A stretch of 64,000 nucleotides of DNA from Brenneria goodwinii. GTDB taxonomy: Bacteria; Pseudomonadota; Gammaproteobacteria; Enterobacterales; Enterobacteriaceae. The stretch is taken from positions 3,720,001 through 3,784,000 of the forward strand of contig NZ_CP014137.1 in NCBI RefSeq assembly GCF_002291445.1, in the 5' to 3' direction. The position numbers and the translations under genes were made by a program. This document shows, one piece after another, positions 8,895 to 17,555 of this stretch. The stretch's first letter is position 1. Every line of letters begins with the position of its first letter. The notes beneath the pieces were generated by a model. It made no database searches. It was not told the origin of the DNA and worked only from the letters and a program-made list of their open reading frames with translations.

Positions 8895-11033
8895 GTGAAA
8901 CCAGTAGTGATTAAACGGGATGGCTGCCAGGTACCTTTTGATGAAGTACGCATCAAAGAGGCCGTAGAGCGAGCGGCACAAGCCGCTGGTATCGACGATT
9001 CTGATTACTGCGCTACGGTTGCCGCGGCGGTCGCGCAACAAATGCAGGATAAACGGCGCGTCGATATTCGTGATATCCAGGATGCGGTCGAAAATCTGTT
9101 GATGTCCGGTAAATACAAACAGCTGGCGCGTACCTATATAGAGTATCGCCACGATCGGGATATCGCGCGTGAGCGCCACGGCCGTCTGAATCAGGAAATC
9201 CGCGGGCTGGTGGAACAGAGCAACATGGCTTTGCTGAACGAAAACGCCAACAAAGACAGTAAAGTCATTCCTACCCAGCGCGATCTGTTAGCCGGTATCG
9301 TCGCTAAGCACTATGCCAAACAGTACATTTTACCGCGCGATGTCGTGCTCGCCCATGAACGTGGCGAGATCCATTATCACGACCTTGACTACTCCCCTTT
9401 CTTCCCGATGTTTAACTGCATGCTGATTGACCTCGGCGGTATGCTGACCAAGGGATTCAAAATGGGTAACGCGGAAATCGAACCGCCAAAATCGATTTCC
9501 ACCGCCACTGCCGTTACCGCGCAGATCATTGCCCAGGTCGCCAGCCATATTTACGGCGGCACGACGATTAATCGCATCGATGAAATTCTGGCCCCGTTTG
9601 TCGCCGCCAGCCATAAAAAACATCAGGCCGTGGCGGAAGAATGGAATATTCCTCAAGCCGAAGAGTACGCCCGCACCCGGACGGTAAAAGAGTGTTACGA
9701 CGCCTTCCAGTCGTTGGAATACGAGGTAAACACGCTGCATACCGCCAACGGCCAGACCCCCTTCGTCACCTTCGGCTTTGGATTAGGCACCAGTTGGGAA
9801 TCCCGGCTGATCCAGGAATCCATTCTGCGCAACCGCATCGCCGGACTGGGTAAAAATCACAAAACGGCGGTTTTCCCCAAACTGGTGTTTGCCATTCGCG
9901 ACGGGCTGAACCGCAAACCCGGCGATCCGAATTACAGCATCAAACAGTTGGCGCTGGAATGCGCCAGCAAGCGTATGTATCCCGATATCCTGAATTACGA
10001 TCGGGTGGTTGAAGTCACCGGCTCCTTCAAAACGCCGATGGGCTGCCGCAGCTTCCTTGGCGTTTATGAAGAAGACGGCAAACAAATCCACGATGGCCGC
10101 AACAACCTGGGCGTAATCAGTTTGAATCTGCCGCGCATCGCGTTGGAAGCCAACGGGGATGAAACCCGATTCTGGGCGTTGCTCGACCAGCGTTTAGCGT
10201 TGGCGAAAAAGGCGCTGATGACGCGTATTGCCCGACTGGAAAATGTGAAAGCCCGCGTCGCTCCTATTTTATATATGGAAGGCGCCTGCGGCGTGCGTTT
10301 AAAAGCCGACGACAGCGTGGCGGAGATCTTCAAAAACGGACGTGCTTCCATTTCACTGGGCTATATCGGGATTCATGAAACCATCAATGCGCTGTTCGGC
10401 AATGAAGTGCATGTATTCGACAATGAAACGCTGCGCGAAAAAGCCGTGGCTATCGTCGCCCACCTGAAAAAAGCCACCGATCGCTGGAAAGAAGAAACCG
10501 GCTACGGTTTCAGCCTGTACAGCACGCCGAGCGAAAACCTGTGCGACCGCTTCTGCCGCTTAGACACCGCTGAATTCGGCGTAGTCAAGGGCGTAACGGA
10601 CAAGGGTTACTACACCAATAGCTTCCACCTGGACGTTGAGAAAAAAGTAAACCCGTACGAAAAAATCGACTTTGAAGCACCTTATCCTCATTTGGCTAAC
10701 GGCGGCTTCATTTGCTACGGCGAATATCCGAATCTGCAACATAACCTGAAGGCGCTGGAAGACGTTTGGGATTACAGCTACAACCACGTCCCCTATTACG
10801 GCACCAACACGCCGATCGACGAATGCTACGAATGCGGCTTCACCGGTGAATTCGAGTGTACCAGCAAGGGATTCACCTGCCCGAAATGCGGTAATCACGA
10901 CTCGACCCGCGTATCCGTCACCCGTCGGGTTTGCGGCTACCTCGGCAGCCCGGATGCACGTCCGTTCAACGCCGGTAAGCAGGAAGAAGTCAAACGCCGG
11001 ATCAAACACCTGGGCAACGGGCAATTAGGTTGA
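8895..11033 (+). CDS. nrdD: Anaerobic ribonucleoside-triphosphate reductase, large subunit
   Basis: NrdD makes deoxyribonucleotides from NTPs without oxygen, using a glycyl radical. The 712-residue protein has an N-terminal ATP-cone (VVIKRDGCQVPFDEVRIKEA), the barrel with catalytic cysteines, a four-Cys zinc site (CYECG, then CPKCG) near the C-terminus, and the radical site RVCGYLGSPDARPFN with Gly681. The length matches the E. coli protein. The start is GTG at 8895 with a GAGGA site 7 bases upstream. It is followed by its activase gene nrdG after a strong intergenic hairpin. NrdR and DnaA boxes precede it. Confidence 0.97.
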   Translation: MKPVVIKRDGCQVPFDEVRIKEAVERAAQAAGIDDSDYCATVAAAVAQQMQDKRRVDIRDIQDAVENLLMSGKYKQLARTYIEYRHDRDIARERHGRLNQEIRGLVEQSNMALLNENANKDSKVIPTQRDLLAGIVAKHYAKQYILPRDVVLAHERGEIHYHDLDYSPFFPMFNCMLIDLGGMLTKGFKMGNAEIEPPKSISTATAVTAQIIAQVASHIYGGTTINRIDEILAPFVAASHKKHQAVAEEWNIPQAEEYARTRTVKECYDAFQSLEYEVNTLHTANGQTPFVTFGFGLGTSWESRLIQESILRNRIAGLGKNHKTAVFPKLVFAIRDGLNRKPGDPNYSIKQLALECASKRMYPDILNYDRVVEVTGSFKTPMGCRSFLGVYEEDGKQIHDGRNNLGVISLNLPRIALEANGDETRFWALLDQRLALAKKALMTRIARLENVKARVAPILYMEGACGVRLKADDSVAEIFKNGRASISLGYIGIHETINALFGNEVHVFDNETLREKAVAIVAHLKKATDRWKEETGYGFSLYSTPSENLCDRFCRLDTAEFGVVKGVTDKGYYTNSFHLDVEKKVNPYEKIDFEAPYPHLANGGFICYGEYPNLQHNLKALEDVWDYSYNHVPYYGTNTPIDECYECGFTGEFECTSKGFTCPKCGNHDSTRVSVTRRVCGYLGSPDARPFNAGKQEEVKRRIKHLGNGQLG

Positions 11034-11046
11034 TTAACGCCGTCTT

Positions 11047-11077
11047 CGCGCGCACGGCGATATATGCCGTGCGCGCG
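11047..11077. terminator. Strong GC hairpin between nrdD and nrdG
   Basis: A perfect 12-bp stem (CGCGCGCACGGC with GCCGTGCGCGCG) encloses a 7-base loop GATATAT. No T-run follows, so it may attenuate or stabilise the nrdD message rather than end it outright. That would give unequal levels of reductase and activase. Confidence 0.6.
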
Positions 11078-11143
11078 GGCGGAAATCAGCGAGCATAACG
11101 AATTGCGATATTGCTACAAGCCCATTACGACAGTAAAAACGCC

Positions 11144-11608
11144 ATGAATTACCACCAGTATTACCCGGTAGATGTTGTCAACGGCCCTGGAACACGCTGC
11201 ACGCTGTTCGTGTCCGGATGCGTACATCAATGCCCCGGTTGCTATAACAAAAGCACCTGGCGGCTAAACTCCGGACAACTGTTTACGCAGGAACTGCAGG
11301 ACAGAATCATCGCCGATCTTCAGGACACCAATATTCCCCGGCAGGGTATTACGCTATCTGGCGGCGATCCGCTTCACCCGCAGAATGTTCCCGATATTCT
11401 ACAGTTGGTGAAGCGGATACGCGCGGAGTGTCCGGGTAAAGATATTTGGCTCTGGACTGGCTATGTGCTGGCCGAATTGACCGAAGAACAACAACAGGTT
11501 GTATCCCTGATTAACGTGCTGGTCGATGGCAAATTCGTGCAGGATCTTAAAGATCCCTCGCTAATCTGGCGAGGCAGCAGTAATCAGGTCATCCACTACC
11601 TGCGTTAG
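11144..11608 (+). CDS. nrdG: Anaerobic ribonucleotide reductase activating protein
   Basis: NrdG is a radical SAM enzyme that generates the glycyl radical on NrdD. The 154-residue protein has the CX3CX2C cluster motif in SGCVHQCPGCYNKSTW and the glycine-rich SAM motif LSGGDPLHP. A longer open frame begins at a TTG at 11111, but the ATG at 11144 gives the exact family start MNYHQYYPVD and the usual 154-residue length. It lies about 110 bp after nrdD, separated by a stable hairpin. Confidence 0.96.
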   Translation: MNYHQYYPVDVVNGPGTRCTLFVSGCVHQCPGCYNKSTWRLNSGQLFTQELQDRIIADLQDTNIPRQGITLSGGDPLHPQNVPDILQLVKRIRAECPGKDIWLWTGYVLAELTEEQQQVVSLINVLVDGKFVQDLKDPSLIWRGSSNQVIHYLR

Positions 11609-11641
11609 TCTTCCCTCGTTCGTTATCTACAGGAATGCGTT

Positions 11642-12280
11642 CTACCTGCCCAGCGCACGTAACTGCCTCGACTCCAAAACCGTCACTCTTGCTTTGGGCT
11701 CGGGAGAAAAGGCCTGATTCAATAATCCCTGAGCCACCGTCTTCCCTTCGATAGCCTGCCATCTTGCCGGGAAAATACGAAATAACGGCGCCGTCAGGCT
11801 TTCCAGGGGACGGCGGATCTCCCTTTTTCCCAATAATATTGACGGCCGGGCCAGCGTCAGATGTTGCCATCCCTGCTCGCGTAAAGCCTTCTCGGTTTCA
11901 CCCTTCACCCGTGAGTAAAAGAAAAACGAATCCGTATCGGCGCCGAGAGCGCTAACCGCCAGAAAATGTTTCGCGCCCAATGTTAAAGCCGCTTTTGCCC
12001 CCTCCACCACCAGCGTGTAGTCCACGTGCCGGAACGCCTGTTTACTGCCGGCAGCCTTGATGGTCGAGCCCAGACAGCAAAATGCGATATCAATCGGATC
12101 CGTAATCTGAGACAGCGCCGCCGAAAAATCGGAATCATGCGGGTTAACCACCTTTTCTGACGGAGCCAGAGGTTTACGGGTCGGCGCATAAATCGTTTCC
12201 ACCCGGTTGTTAGCCTTTAATAGCCTTAACAATTCACTCCCTATCAGCCCCGTCGCTCCCAATAGCAATATCCGGCTCAT
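11642..12280 (-). CDS. NAD(P)-binding oxidoreductase, YraR family
   Basis: The 212-residue protein has an N-terminal Rossmann nucleotide-binding motif (LLLGATGLIGSELLRLL) and closely follows the E. coli YraR layout, with TDPIDIAFCCLGST, the KQAFRHVDYTLVVEGA region and FYSRVKGETEKAL. It belongs to the atypical short-chain dehydrogenase/NmrA-like group. No substrate is known. The next gene upstream is yhbP-like, 23 bp away and on the same strand, so the two are probably co-transcribed. Confidence 0.82.
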   Translation of the reverse strand: MSRILLLGATGLIGSELLRLLKANNRVETIYAPTRKPLAPSEKVVNPHDSDFSAALSQITDPIDIAFCCLGSTIKAAGSKQAFRHVDYTLVVEGAKAALTLGAKHFLAVSALGADTDSFFFYSRVKGETEKALREQGWQHLTLARPSILLGKREIRRPLESLTAPLFRIFPARWQAIEGKTVAQGLLNQAFSPEPKARVTVLESRQLRALGR

Positions 12281-12303
12281 ACCTCTCCCCCTGTTACTGT
12301 CTC

Positions 12304-12735
12304 TTAACGCTGCCAGTGATGCTTTTTGCCAAATCCCAGCGTATTGTCCGTCATCTTCAATTCCGTCAGTTGTAAGCGCCAGATCGGTGCATGTGCCGCT
12401 TTGGCGATCGGGAAACGCCGGTGGTAAAGCGCCCGCGCCCGTTGCTCGTCTTCTCCTTCCAATTGTTCCGCCCGCGCACGAAACTGTACGCCCCTGATCA
12501 GCATGACGCTCTTTGGCTGACCGCTTACCGTACCGGCGACCAACGGCTGTCGGGACATCAGCTCGCCGTGACGGGTATGCAATTCCGTCATCAGATAAAA
12601 AGCGACCTGTTGTTCGTCATAAGTGTAGAAGCAACTCGCACACCATAAATCCGAATTTTCGCCCGCGCATAACGTCAGCACATGCAGTTTCTTCAAATAA
12701 CGGGAGATGGTCTGAAGCGTATTCCCTGTATCCAC
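12304..12735 (-). CDS. yhbP: YhbP family protein (UPF0306, flavin-reductase-like split barrel)
   Basis: This protein of about 143 residues matches YhbP along its length: LWCASCFYTYDEQQVAFYLMT, the PLVAGTVSGQPK turn, IRGVQFRARAEQLEGE and the end TDNTLGFGKKHHW. The fold is FMN-binding split barrel-like; the function is unknown. The frame stays open to a TTG at 12768, but GTG at 12735 has a GGAGG site just before it and aligns with the E. coli start, so it was preferred. In E. coli, yhbP and yraR lie close together, in keeping with the pair here. Confidence 0.82.
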   Translation of the reverse strand: MDTGNTLQTISRYLKKLHVLTLCAGENSDLWCASCFYTYDEQQVAFYLMTELHTRHGELMSRQPLVAGTVSGQPKSVMLIRGVQFRARAEQLEGEDEQRARALYHRRFPIAKAAHAPIWRLQLTELKMTDNTLGFGKKHHWQR

Positions 12736-12831
12736 ATATCCTCCGCCCCTGTTTAGGCTCTGAGACAACGTGCCGAACAGACATATTCTGTCACCATTCA
12801 GCGTGATATTAAGCCGGTTTTTTATCGCGGA

Positions 12832-15117
12832 CTATCCCTGCCCGCCCCCTCCGGACCGTCGCGGGCCGGCGTTAAAAAACGCGCCCGACGTTTTTTTATT
12901 CCGATTAACCGATTTAGACCGGCCTGAATGGTTGCCGGACTTGGTGTTTTTAGCCATAGGAGAATGTCCCGACGTCTGTTTTTTTTCGGATTTATCGGAT
13001 GCCTGATGCGCGACGACCGGCGCGGTAAAACGGGTCAATGCCGGACGGCTGGATGCGCGTCCGCGTGAGGCGGCGCGTTCCCCCGGCGCTTCCGCCGGGA
13101 TCAGGCAGCCGGGCCGATTTCCAATCAGGCGTTTCATTCCCATCGCGGTCAACGCTTCACGCAGCAGCGGCCAGTTCGCCGGATCGTGATAGCGAAGCAG
13201 CGCCTTATGCAGGCGGCGTTGCCGTTCTCCCTTCGGCACCACCACATCCTCGCTTTTGTAGTCCACTTTGCTGAGCGGATTCTTGCCGCTGTAATACATG
13301 GTGGTCGCATTCGCCAGCGGGGAAGGATAAAAGTTTTGCACCTGATCCAAGCGGAAACGGTTCTCTTTCAGCCATAACGCCAGATTGACCATATCTTCAT
13401 CCCGGGTTCCCGGATGCGCTGAAATAAAATAGGGGATCAAATACTGCTGTTTTCCCGCCTGTGCCGAATAGCTGTCAAAAAGCTGCTTAAAGCAGTGATA
13501 ACTTCCCATTCCGGGCTTCATCATTTTTGACAGCGGGCCGGTTTCAGTATGCTCCGGCGCGATCTTGAGATAGCCGCCCACGTGATGCTCAGCCAGCTCT
13601 TTGATATAACGCGGATCTTTGACGGCCAGATCGTAACGGACGCCGGAAGCAATGAGGATTTTCTTGATGCCTTTCAGCGCGCGGGCGCGCCGATAAAGTT
13701 TGATCGTCGGCTCGTGGTTGGTATCCATATGCGAACAGATTTCAGGATAAACGCAGGACGCGCGACGACAGGTCTGTTCGGCGCGCGGCGACTGACAGCG
13801 CAGCATGTACATATTCGCCGTCGGCCCGCCCAGATCGGAGATAACACCGGTGAATCCCGGCACATGGTCACGAATCTCTTCTATCTCCTTAACGATCGAC
13901 GTTTCTGAGCGGCTCTGAATGATCCGTCCCTCATGTTCGGTGATCGAACAGAAGGAACAGCCGCCATAACATCCGCGCATGATGTTGATCGAAAATCGGA
14001 TCATATCGTAGGCCGGAATGACCGCCTTACCGTAGGAAGGGTGTGGAACGCGCTGAAACGGCAGCGCAAATACGGCGTCCATTTCCTCGGTAGAAAGCGG
14101 AATAGCCGGAGGATTGATCCACACGTAACGATCGCCATGTTTTTGCATCAATGCTCTGGCGCAGCCGGGGTTGGTTTCATGATGCAATATCCGCGACGCA
14201 TGGGCGTACATCACCTTATCCGCTTTCACTTTTTCAAATGAGGGTAAAAGCACATAGGTCTTTTCCCACGGTTTGGGTTTCGGCGCCCACACGGTGATGG
14301 GTTGGGCCGCATCCGGCGCCGGGATCTCCCCCTCCGAGCAAGGTAAATCGTCGCCGTAAGGGTTCATGATCGGCTCGATGCGGCCGGGCTTGTCGAGCCG
14401 GGTTGAGTCAACGCCCGTCCAGCCGGGCAGCGCCGTTTTACGCATCACCGCGGTATTGCGCACATCCTGAATATCGCTAATCGCTTCACCGGCCGCCAAC
14501 CGGTGCGTCACCTCCGCCAGCGGACGTTCGCCATTGCCGTAGACCAGCATATCCGCCTTGGCGTCCACCAATACCGAGCGCCGCACGGTGTCGGACCAGT
14601 AGTCATAGTGCGCGATACGCCGCAGGCTGGCTTCGATGCCTCCCAGAATCACCGGTACGTCGTTATACGCCTCTTTGCAACGCTGGCTATACGCCAGCGT
14701 TGCGCGATCCGGCCTTTTCCCCGCGATATTGCCAGGCGTATAGGCGTCGTCGTGGCGTAATTTTCGATCCGCCGTGTAACGGTTTATCATCGAATCCATA
14801 TTTCCCGCCGTGACGCCAAAATACAGATTAGGCTTGCCAAGGCGCATAAAATCGTCTTTCGACGTCCAGTCAGGCTGAGAGATGATGCCGACGCGAAATC
14901 CTTGCGCCTCCAGCATGCGTCCGACAATCGCCATGCCAAAACTCGGATGATCGACATACGCATCGCCGGTGACGATGATCACATCACAGCTGTCCCAACC
15001 CAGTTCATCCATCTCCCCTCGCGACATAGGGAAAAAGGGGGCGGTACCGTAACACTCGGCCCAATAGCGCGGGTATGAGAATAGTGTACGTTCGGGCTGG
15101 ATCAGGCTGGTCGGCAT
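12832..15117 (-). CDS. ygiQ: YgiQ family radical SAM protein
   Basis: The 761-residue protein is close to E. coli YgiQ. It has an N-terminal cobalamin-binding-like domain (about 30-200, including GDAYVDHPSFG), a radical SAM domain with CX3CX2C in RGCYGGCSFCSITEHEGR, and an extra Cys-rich stretch (CRRASCVYPEIC). The tail is basic and low in complexity (KKQTSGHSPMAKN..., ending GGGGQG). The function is unproven; the domain pairing suggests radical methylation or rearrangement chemistry. The start MPTSLIQPERTLFSYPRYW aligns with the family. Confidence 0.93.
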   Translation of the reverse strand: MPTSLIQPERTLFSYPRYWAECYGTAPFFPMSRGEMDELGWDSCDVIIVTGDAYVDHPSFGMAIVGRMLEAQGFRVGIISQPDWTSKDDFMRLGKPNLYFGVTAGNMDSMINRYTADRKLRHDDAYTPGNIAGKRPDRATLAYSQRCKEAYNDVPVILGGIEASLRRIAHYDYWSDTVRRSVLVDAKADMLVYGNGERPLAEVTHRLAAGEAISDIQDVRNTAVMRKTALPGWTGVDSTRLDKPGRIEPIMNPYGDDLPCSEGEIPAPDAAQPITVWAPKPKPWEKTYVLLPSFEKVKADKVMYAHASRILHHETNPGCARALMQKHGDRYVWINPPAIPLSTEEMDAVFALPFQRVPHPSYGKAVIPAYDMIRFSINIMRGCYGGCSFCSITEHEGRIIQSRSETSIVKEIEEIRDHVPGFTGVISDLGGPTANMYMLRCQSPRAEQTCRRASCVYPEICSHMDTNHEPTIKLYRRARALKGIKKILIASGVRYDLAVKDPRYIKELAEHHVGGYLKIAPEHTETGPLSKMMKPGMGSYHCFKQLFDSYSAQAGKQQYLIPYFISAHPGTRDEDMVNLALWLKENRFRLDQVQNFYPSPLANATTMYYSGKNPLSKVDYKSEDVVVPKGERQRRLHKALLRYHDPANWPLLREALTAMGMKRLIGNRPGCLIPAEAPGERAASRGRASSRPALTRFTAPVVAHQASDKSEKKQTSGHSPMAKNTKSGNHSGRSKSVNRNKKTSGAFFNAGPRRSGGGGQG

Positions 15118-15327
15118 AGAAAATTCTTCGTTGTAAGAACACGGGTTTTACATAACCCCGACTAATACTTGATAATTTATTAACCAGGGAACAGAGGTCG
15201 GGATTATACGTGGACAAAAATAAAACTGCTGATCAGAGTCACGCGGATATGCGGCGGATCAAGACTTTCATCCCATAACCGCCCTTAATATGCGAGAACG
15301 TGCATTACTTCAGTGATGTTCCCCGTT

Positions 15328-16023
15328 TTACTTTGACGACAGCGGAATGTCGCCCGCCATCGTCACAATGTCTTCCTGCTCAGTCTTATCCACGTAAACC
15401 AGTTTTTCCTGACTTTGCGGCTCTCGTCGCAACGTATTCGACTGGCCGATGAAAACGCCGCCTTTCTCAATAGAGAGCTCATCAGAAAAAATATCGCCGA
15501 CCACTTTTCCCTGCGCCAGTATAGAGACCGCGCCGGCTTCAATACGCCCTTCAACCTGACCGTTAATAATAATCTGCTGCGATTTCATTTCGCCTTGGAC
15601 GCTGCCGGCATGCTCCACTTTAATGGCGTTTTCGCAGAATAAATCGCCGATGACATGGCCTTCAACGGTTATATTGCCCTCAGCTTCCACCTTGCCGGTT
15701 ATCTGCGCGTCCTGAGAAATAAAGGTGTCTTTTTTTACTCGTACAGGGCTGACTGAATTAATCAATTCAGCCGGATTGTTTATTTCACCGACCTTTTGCT
15801 GTTTTTCTATCGTTTTCTTATTTTTATCAAATGAAAACATAATGTTATTCCTTTTAACTTTATAAAACATCGCCACCAGCACCGGCAGCCCTATTCCCAG
15901 CACGGCAACCAGCGCCCTCCCATAAAACAGGACGGGTAAATCCAGGTAAATATCAACCAGCCAGACCGTCACCAGCAAAGCCCATACCGCCCACAGTCCC
16001 CATAGCAGGTTGTAATTACGCAT
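15328..16023 (-). CDS. Membrane-anchored bactofilin (polymer-forming cytoskeletal protein)
   Basis: The 231-residue protein has two N-terminal membrane helices (about 7-27 and 33-53), a short basic linker, and a bactofilin beta-helix core from about residue 100 to 200. The core shows the repeating ...ITGKVEAEGNITVEGHVIGDLFCENAIKV pattern of stacked turns. Bactofilins form filaments that position wall enzymes or polar structures. The membrane helices would tether the filament. A second Met (MFSFDKNKKT) could give a soluble form. It stands alone between ygiQ and scrK. Confidence 0.85.
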   Translation of the reverse strand: MRNYNLLWGLWAVWALLVTVWLVDIYLDLPVLFYGRALVAVLGIGLPVLVAMFYKVKRNNIMFSFDKNKKTIEKQQKVGEINNPAELINSVSPVRVKKDTFISQDAQITGKVEAEGNITVEGHVIGDLFCENAIKVEHAGSVQGEMKSQQIIINGQVEGRIEAGAVSILAQGKVVGDIFSDELSIEKGGVFIGQSNTLRREPQSQEKLVYVDKTEQEDIVTMAGDIPLSSK

Positions 16024-16369
16024 GGTTATCGCACCACTCTGGTTGCTGGCAGCGGTAATGATGTCTATTTCGCGTGGTGCGTACTACGGTGAGGGTATAT
16101 GGCTTAGGATCGGCGATAACACAGACATCGAGGCGAATTCGGCAAGATGCGCAACGGTTCATATTCCTTCTCCTTTTCGCCATAAATCCGGATTTCTGAC
16201 GCGATATCGGCCTGGCCGCGCCTTTATCTGGTATCGGACGGAATCTGTTTTTGTTTAACGAATACGGCGCGCTGACGGGGATAAATCGCCTTCCTGAGTG
16301 GCAAAATTATGCGGCCGCCATCACTTTTTTGTGTCCTCCATTCAACATATTTCGTTAATAAGTTGCGTA
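16024..16369. other. Intergenic region upstream of scrK
   Basis: About 350 bp between the divergent bactofilin gene and the scr cluster. No gene or stable hairpin stands out. It should hold the bactofilin promoter and the far end of the scrK promoter. Confidence 0.4.
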
Positions 16370-16395
16370 GCTAAACCGATTCTTCTATTTTAGCA
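16370..16395. promoter_or_regulatory. Probable ScrR operator of scrK
   Basis: GCTAAACCGATTC (16370-16382) is one arm and centre of the LacI-type palindrome GCTAAACCGGTTTAGC, and TTTTAGC follows at about 16388. The reverse complement AATCGGTTTAGC matches the sites before scrY. It lies about 55 bp before the scrK start, where the repressor could block the promoter. Confidence 0.65.
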
Positions 16396-16428
16396 AGCAA
16401 TTTTAATATCCCTGATAAGAGTAATTTT

Positions 16429-17364
16429 ATGGCACACAAAATTTGGGTGATGGGCGACGCCGTGGTCGATCTCATTCCGGAAGATGCGGAGCGTTATCTC
16501 AAATGTCCGGGAGGCGCGCCTGCAAATGTAGCGGTGGGTATTGCCAGATTAGGAGGCCGGAGCGCCTTTATCGGCCGGGTAGGCGATGACGTCTTCGGTC
16601 ATTTTCTGCGCGACGTGCTGGATCGAGAACAGGTTAATACGCATTACATGGTCGGGGACGGCGAGCATCGGACCTCTACCGTGGTGGTCAGCCTGGACCA
16701 ACAGGGCGAACGTTCGTTTACCTTCATGGTTCGCCCCAGCGCCGATCTGTTTATACAACCGAGCGATCTGCCCCTGTTCAAACAGGGCGAATGGCTGCAT
16801 CTCTGTTCTATTGCCCTATCCCAGGAGCCCTCGCGCAGCACGGCTTTTGAAGCCATGCAACGTATAAAGGCCGCAAACGGATGGGTGAGCTTCGACCCTA
16901 ATATCCGTGAGGATCTCTGGACCGACGAGCAGGCGTTGAAAGAGTGTCTCGACCAGGCTCTGGAGCTGGCGGATGTGGTTAAATTATCACGCGAAGAGCT
17001 GGCTTTTCTCAGTGCCGCTACCGATGTGGAGCAAGGAATTGAGCAACTGATGCAACGCTACCCGATTAAACTGCTGTTAGTCACCATGGGCAGCGAGGGC
17101 GTTTGGTTGCACGACCGTCAGCAACGGCTGCACTTCCCGGCGCCTTATGTCACGCCGGTGGATACCACTGGCGCCGGTGATGCCTTTGTTGCCGGGCTAT
17201 TGCAGGGGCTGGCCGAATATGATGATTTATCGCAGCCGACGTCATGGGACAATGTGATCGAACAGGCGCAATTGTGCGGCGCGCTGGCGACGACGGCGAA
17301 AGGCGCCATGACCGCCCTGCCCCATGCGCAACAGCTTCACTCCACTTCTCTGGCCAGAGCCTAG
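16429..17364 (+). CDS. scrK: Fructokinase
   Basis: ScrK phosphorylates the fructose released from sucrose 6-phosphate by ScrB. The 311-residue PfkB-family kinase has the N-terminal signature CPGGAPANVAVGIARLGG and the C-terminal signature DTTGAGDAFVAGLLQGL with the catalytic Asp in GAGD. The start at ATG 16429 follows a GATAAGAG-type site. It is the first gene of the cluster, with its own operator, and a hairpin separates it from scrY. Confidence 0.96.
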   Translation: MAHKIWVMGDAVVDLIPEDAERYLKCPGGAPANVAVGIARLGGRSAFIGRVGDDVFGHFLRDVLDREQVNTHYMVGDGEHRTSTVVVSLDQQGERSFTFMVRPSADLFIQPSDLPLFKQGEWLHLCSIALSQEPSRSTAFEAMQRIKAANGWVSFDPNIREDLWTDEQALKECLDQALELADVVKLSREELAFLSAATDVEQGIEQLMQRYPIKLLLVTMGSEGVWLHDRQQRLHFPAPYVTPVDTTGAGDAFVAGLLQGLAEYDDLSQPTSWDNVIEQAQLCGALATTAKGAMTALPHAQQLHSTSLARA

Positions 17365-17425
17365 CCACAACCGTTATATCCGCTTATCGATCCTGTTTTG
17401 TAGCCAGGATCACAGTTACTGAAAC

Positions 17426-17451
17426 AGGTTGGTAAAGTTCCTTGCCAACCT
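17426..17451. terminator. Hairpin after scrK
   Basis: AGGTTGG and CCAACCT form a 7-bp stem, with further weak pairing inside (TAAAG/CTT). A loose T-rich stretch follows at about 17467. It may end or weaken the scrK transcript before the scrY promoter. Confidence 0.45.
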
Positions 17452-17478
17452 GCCACCTTCCCCATTATTTTTCCTCGG

Positions 17479-17518
17479 GAAAACCGGTTTAGCATTTTAG
17501 CAAAAACGGATTTTTAGC
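17479..17518. promoter_or_regulatory. Two ScrR operators upstream of scrY
   Basis: Two LacI-type palindromes lie in tandem: GAAAACCGGTTTAGC (17479-17493) and GCAAAAACGGATTTTTAGC (17500-17518), with CG centres about 22 bp apart. They share the AAACCG...TTTAGC half-site with the scrK operator. ScrR, encoded at the end of the cluster, is the expected repressor, released by fructose or fructose 1-phosphate in known scr systems. Confidence 0.75.
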
Positions 17519-17555
17519 ACACAAAAGCTCCCCTCAAGAATAAGAGAGAATAAAA

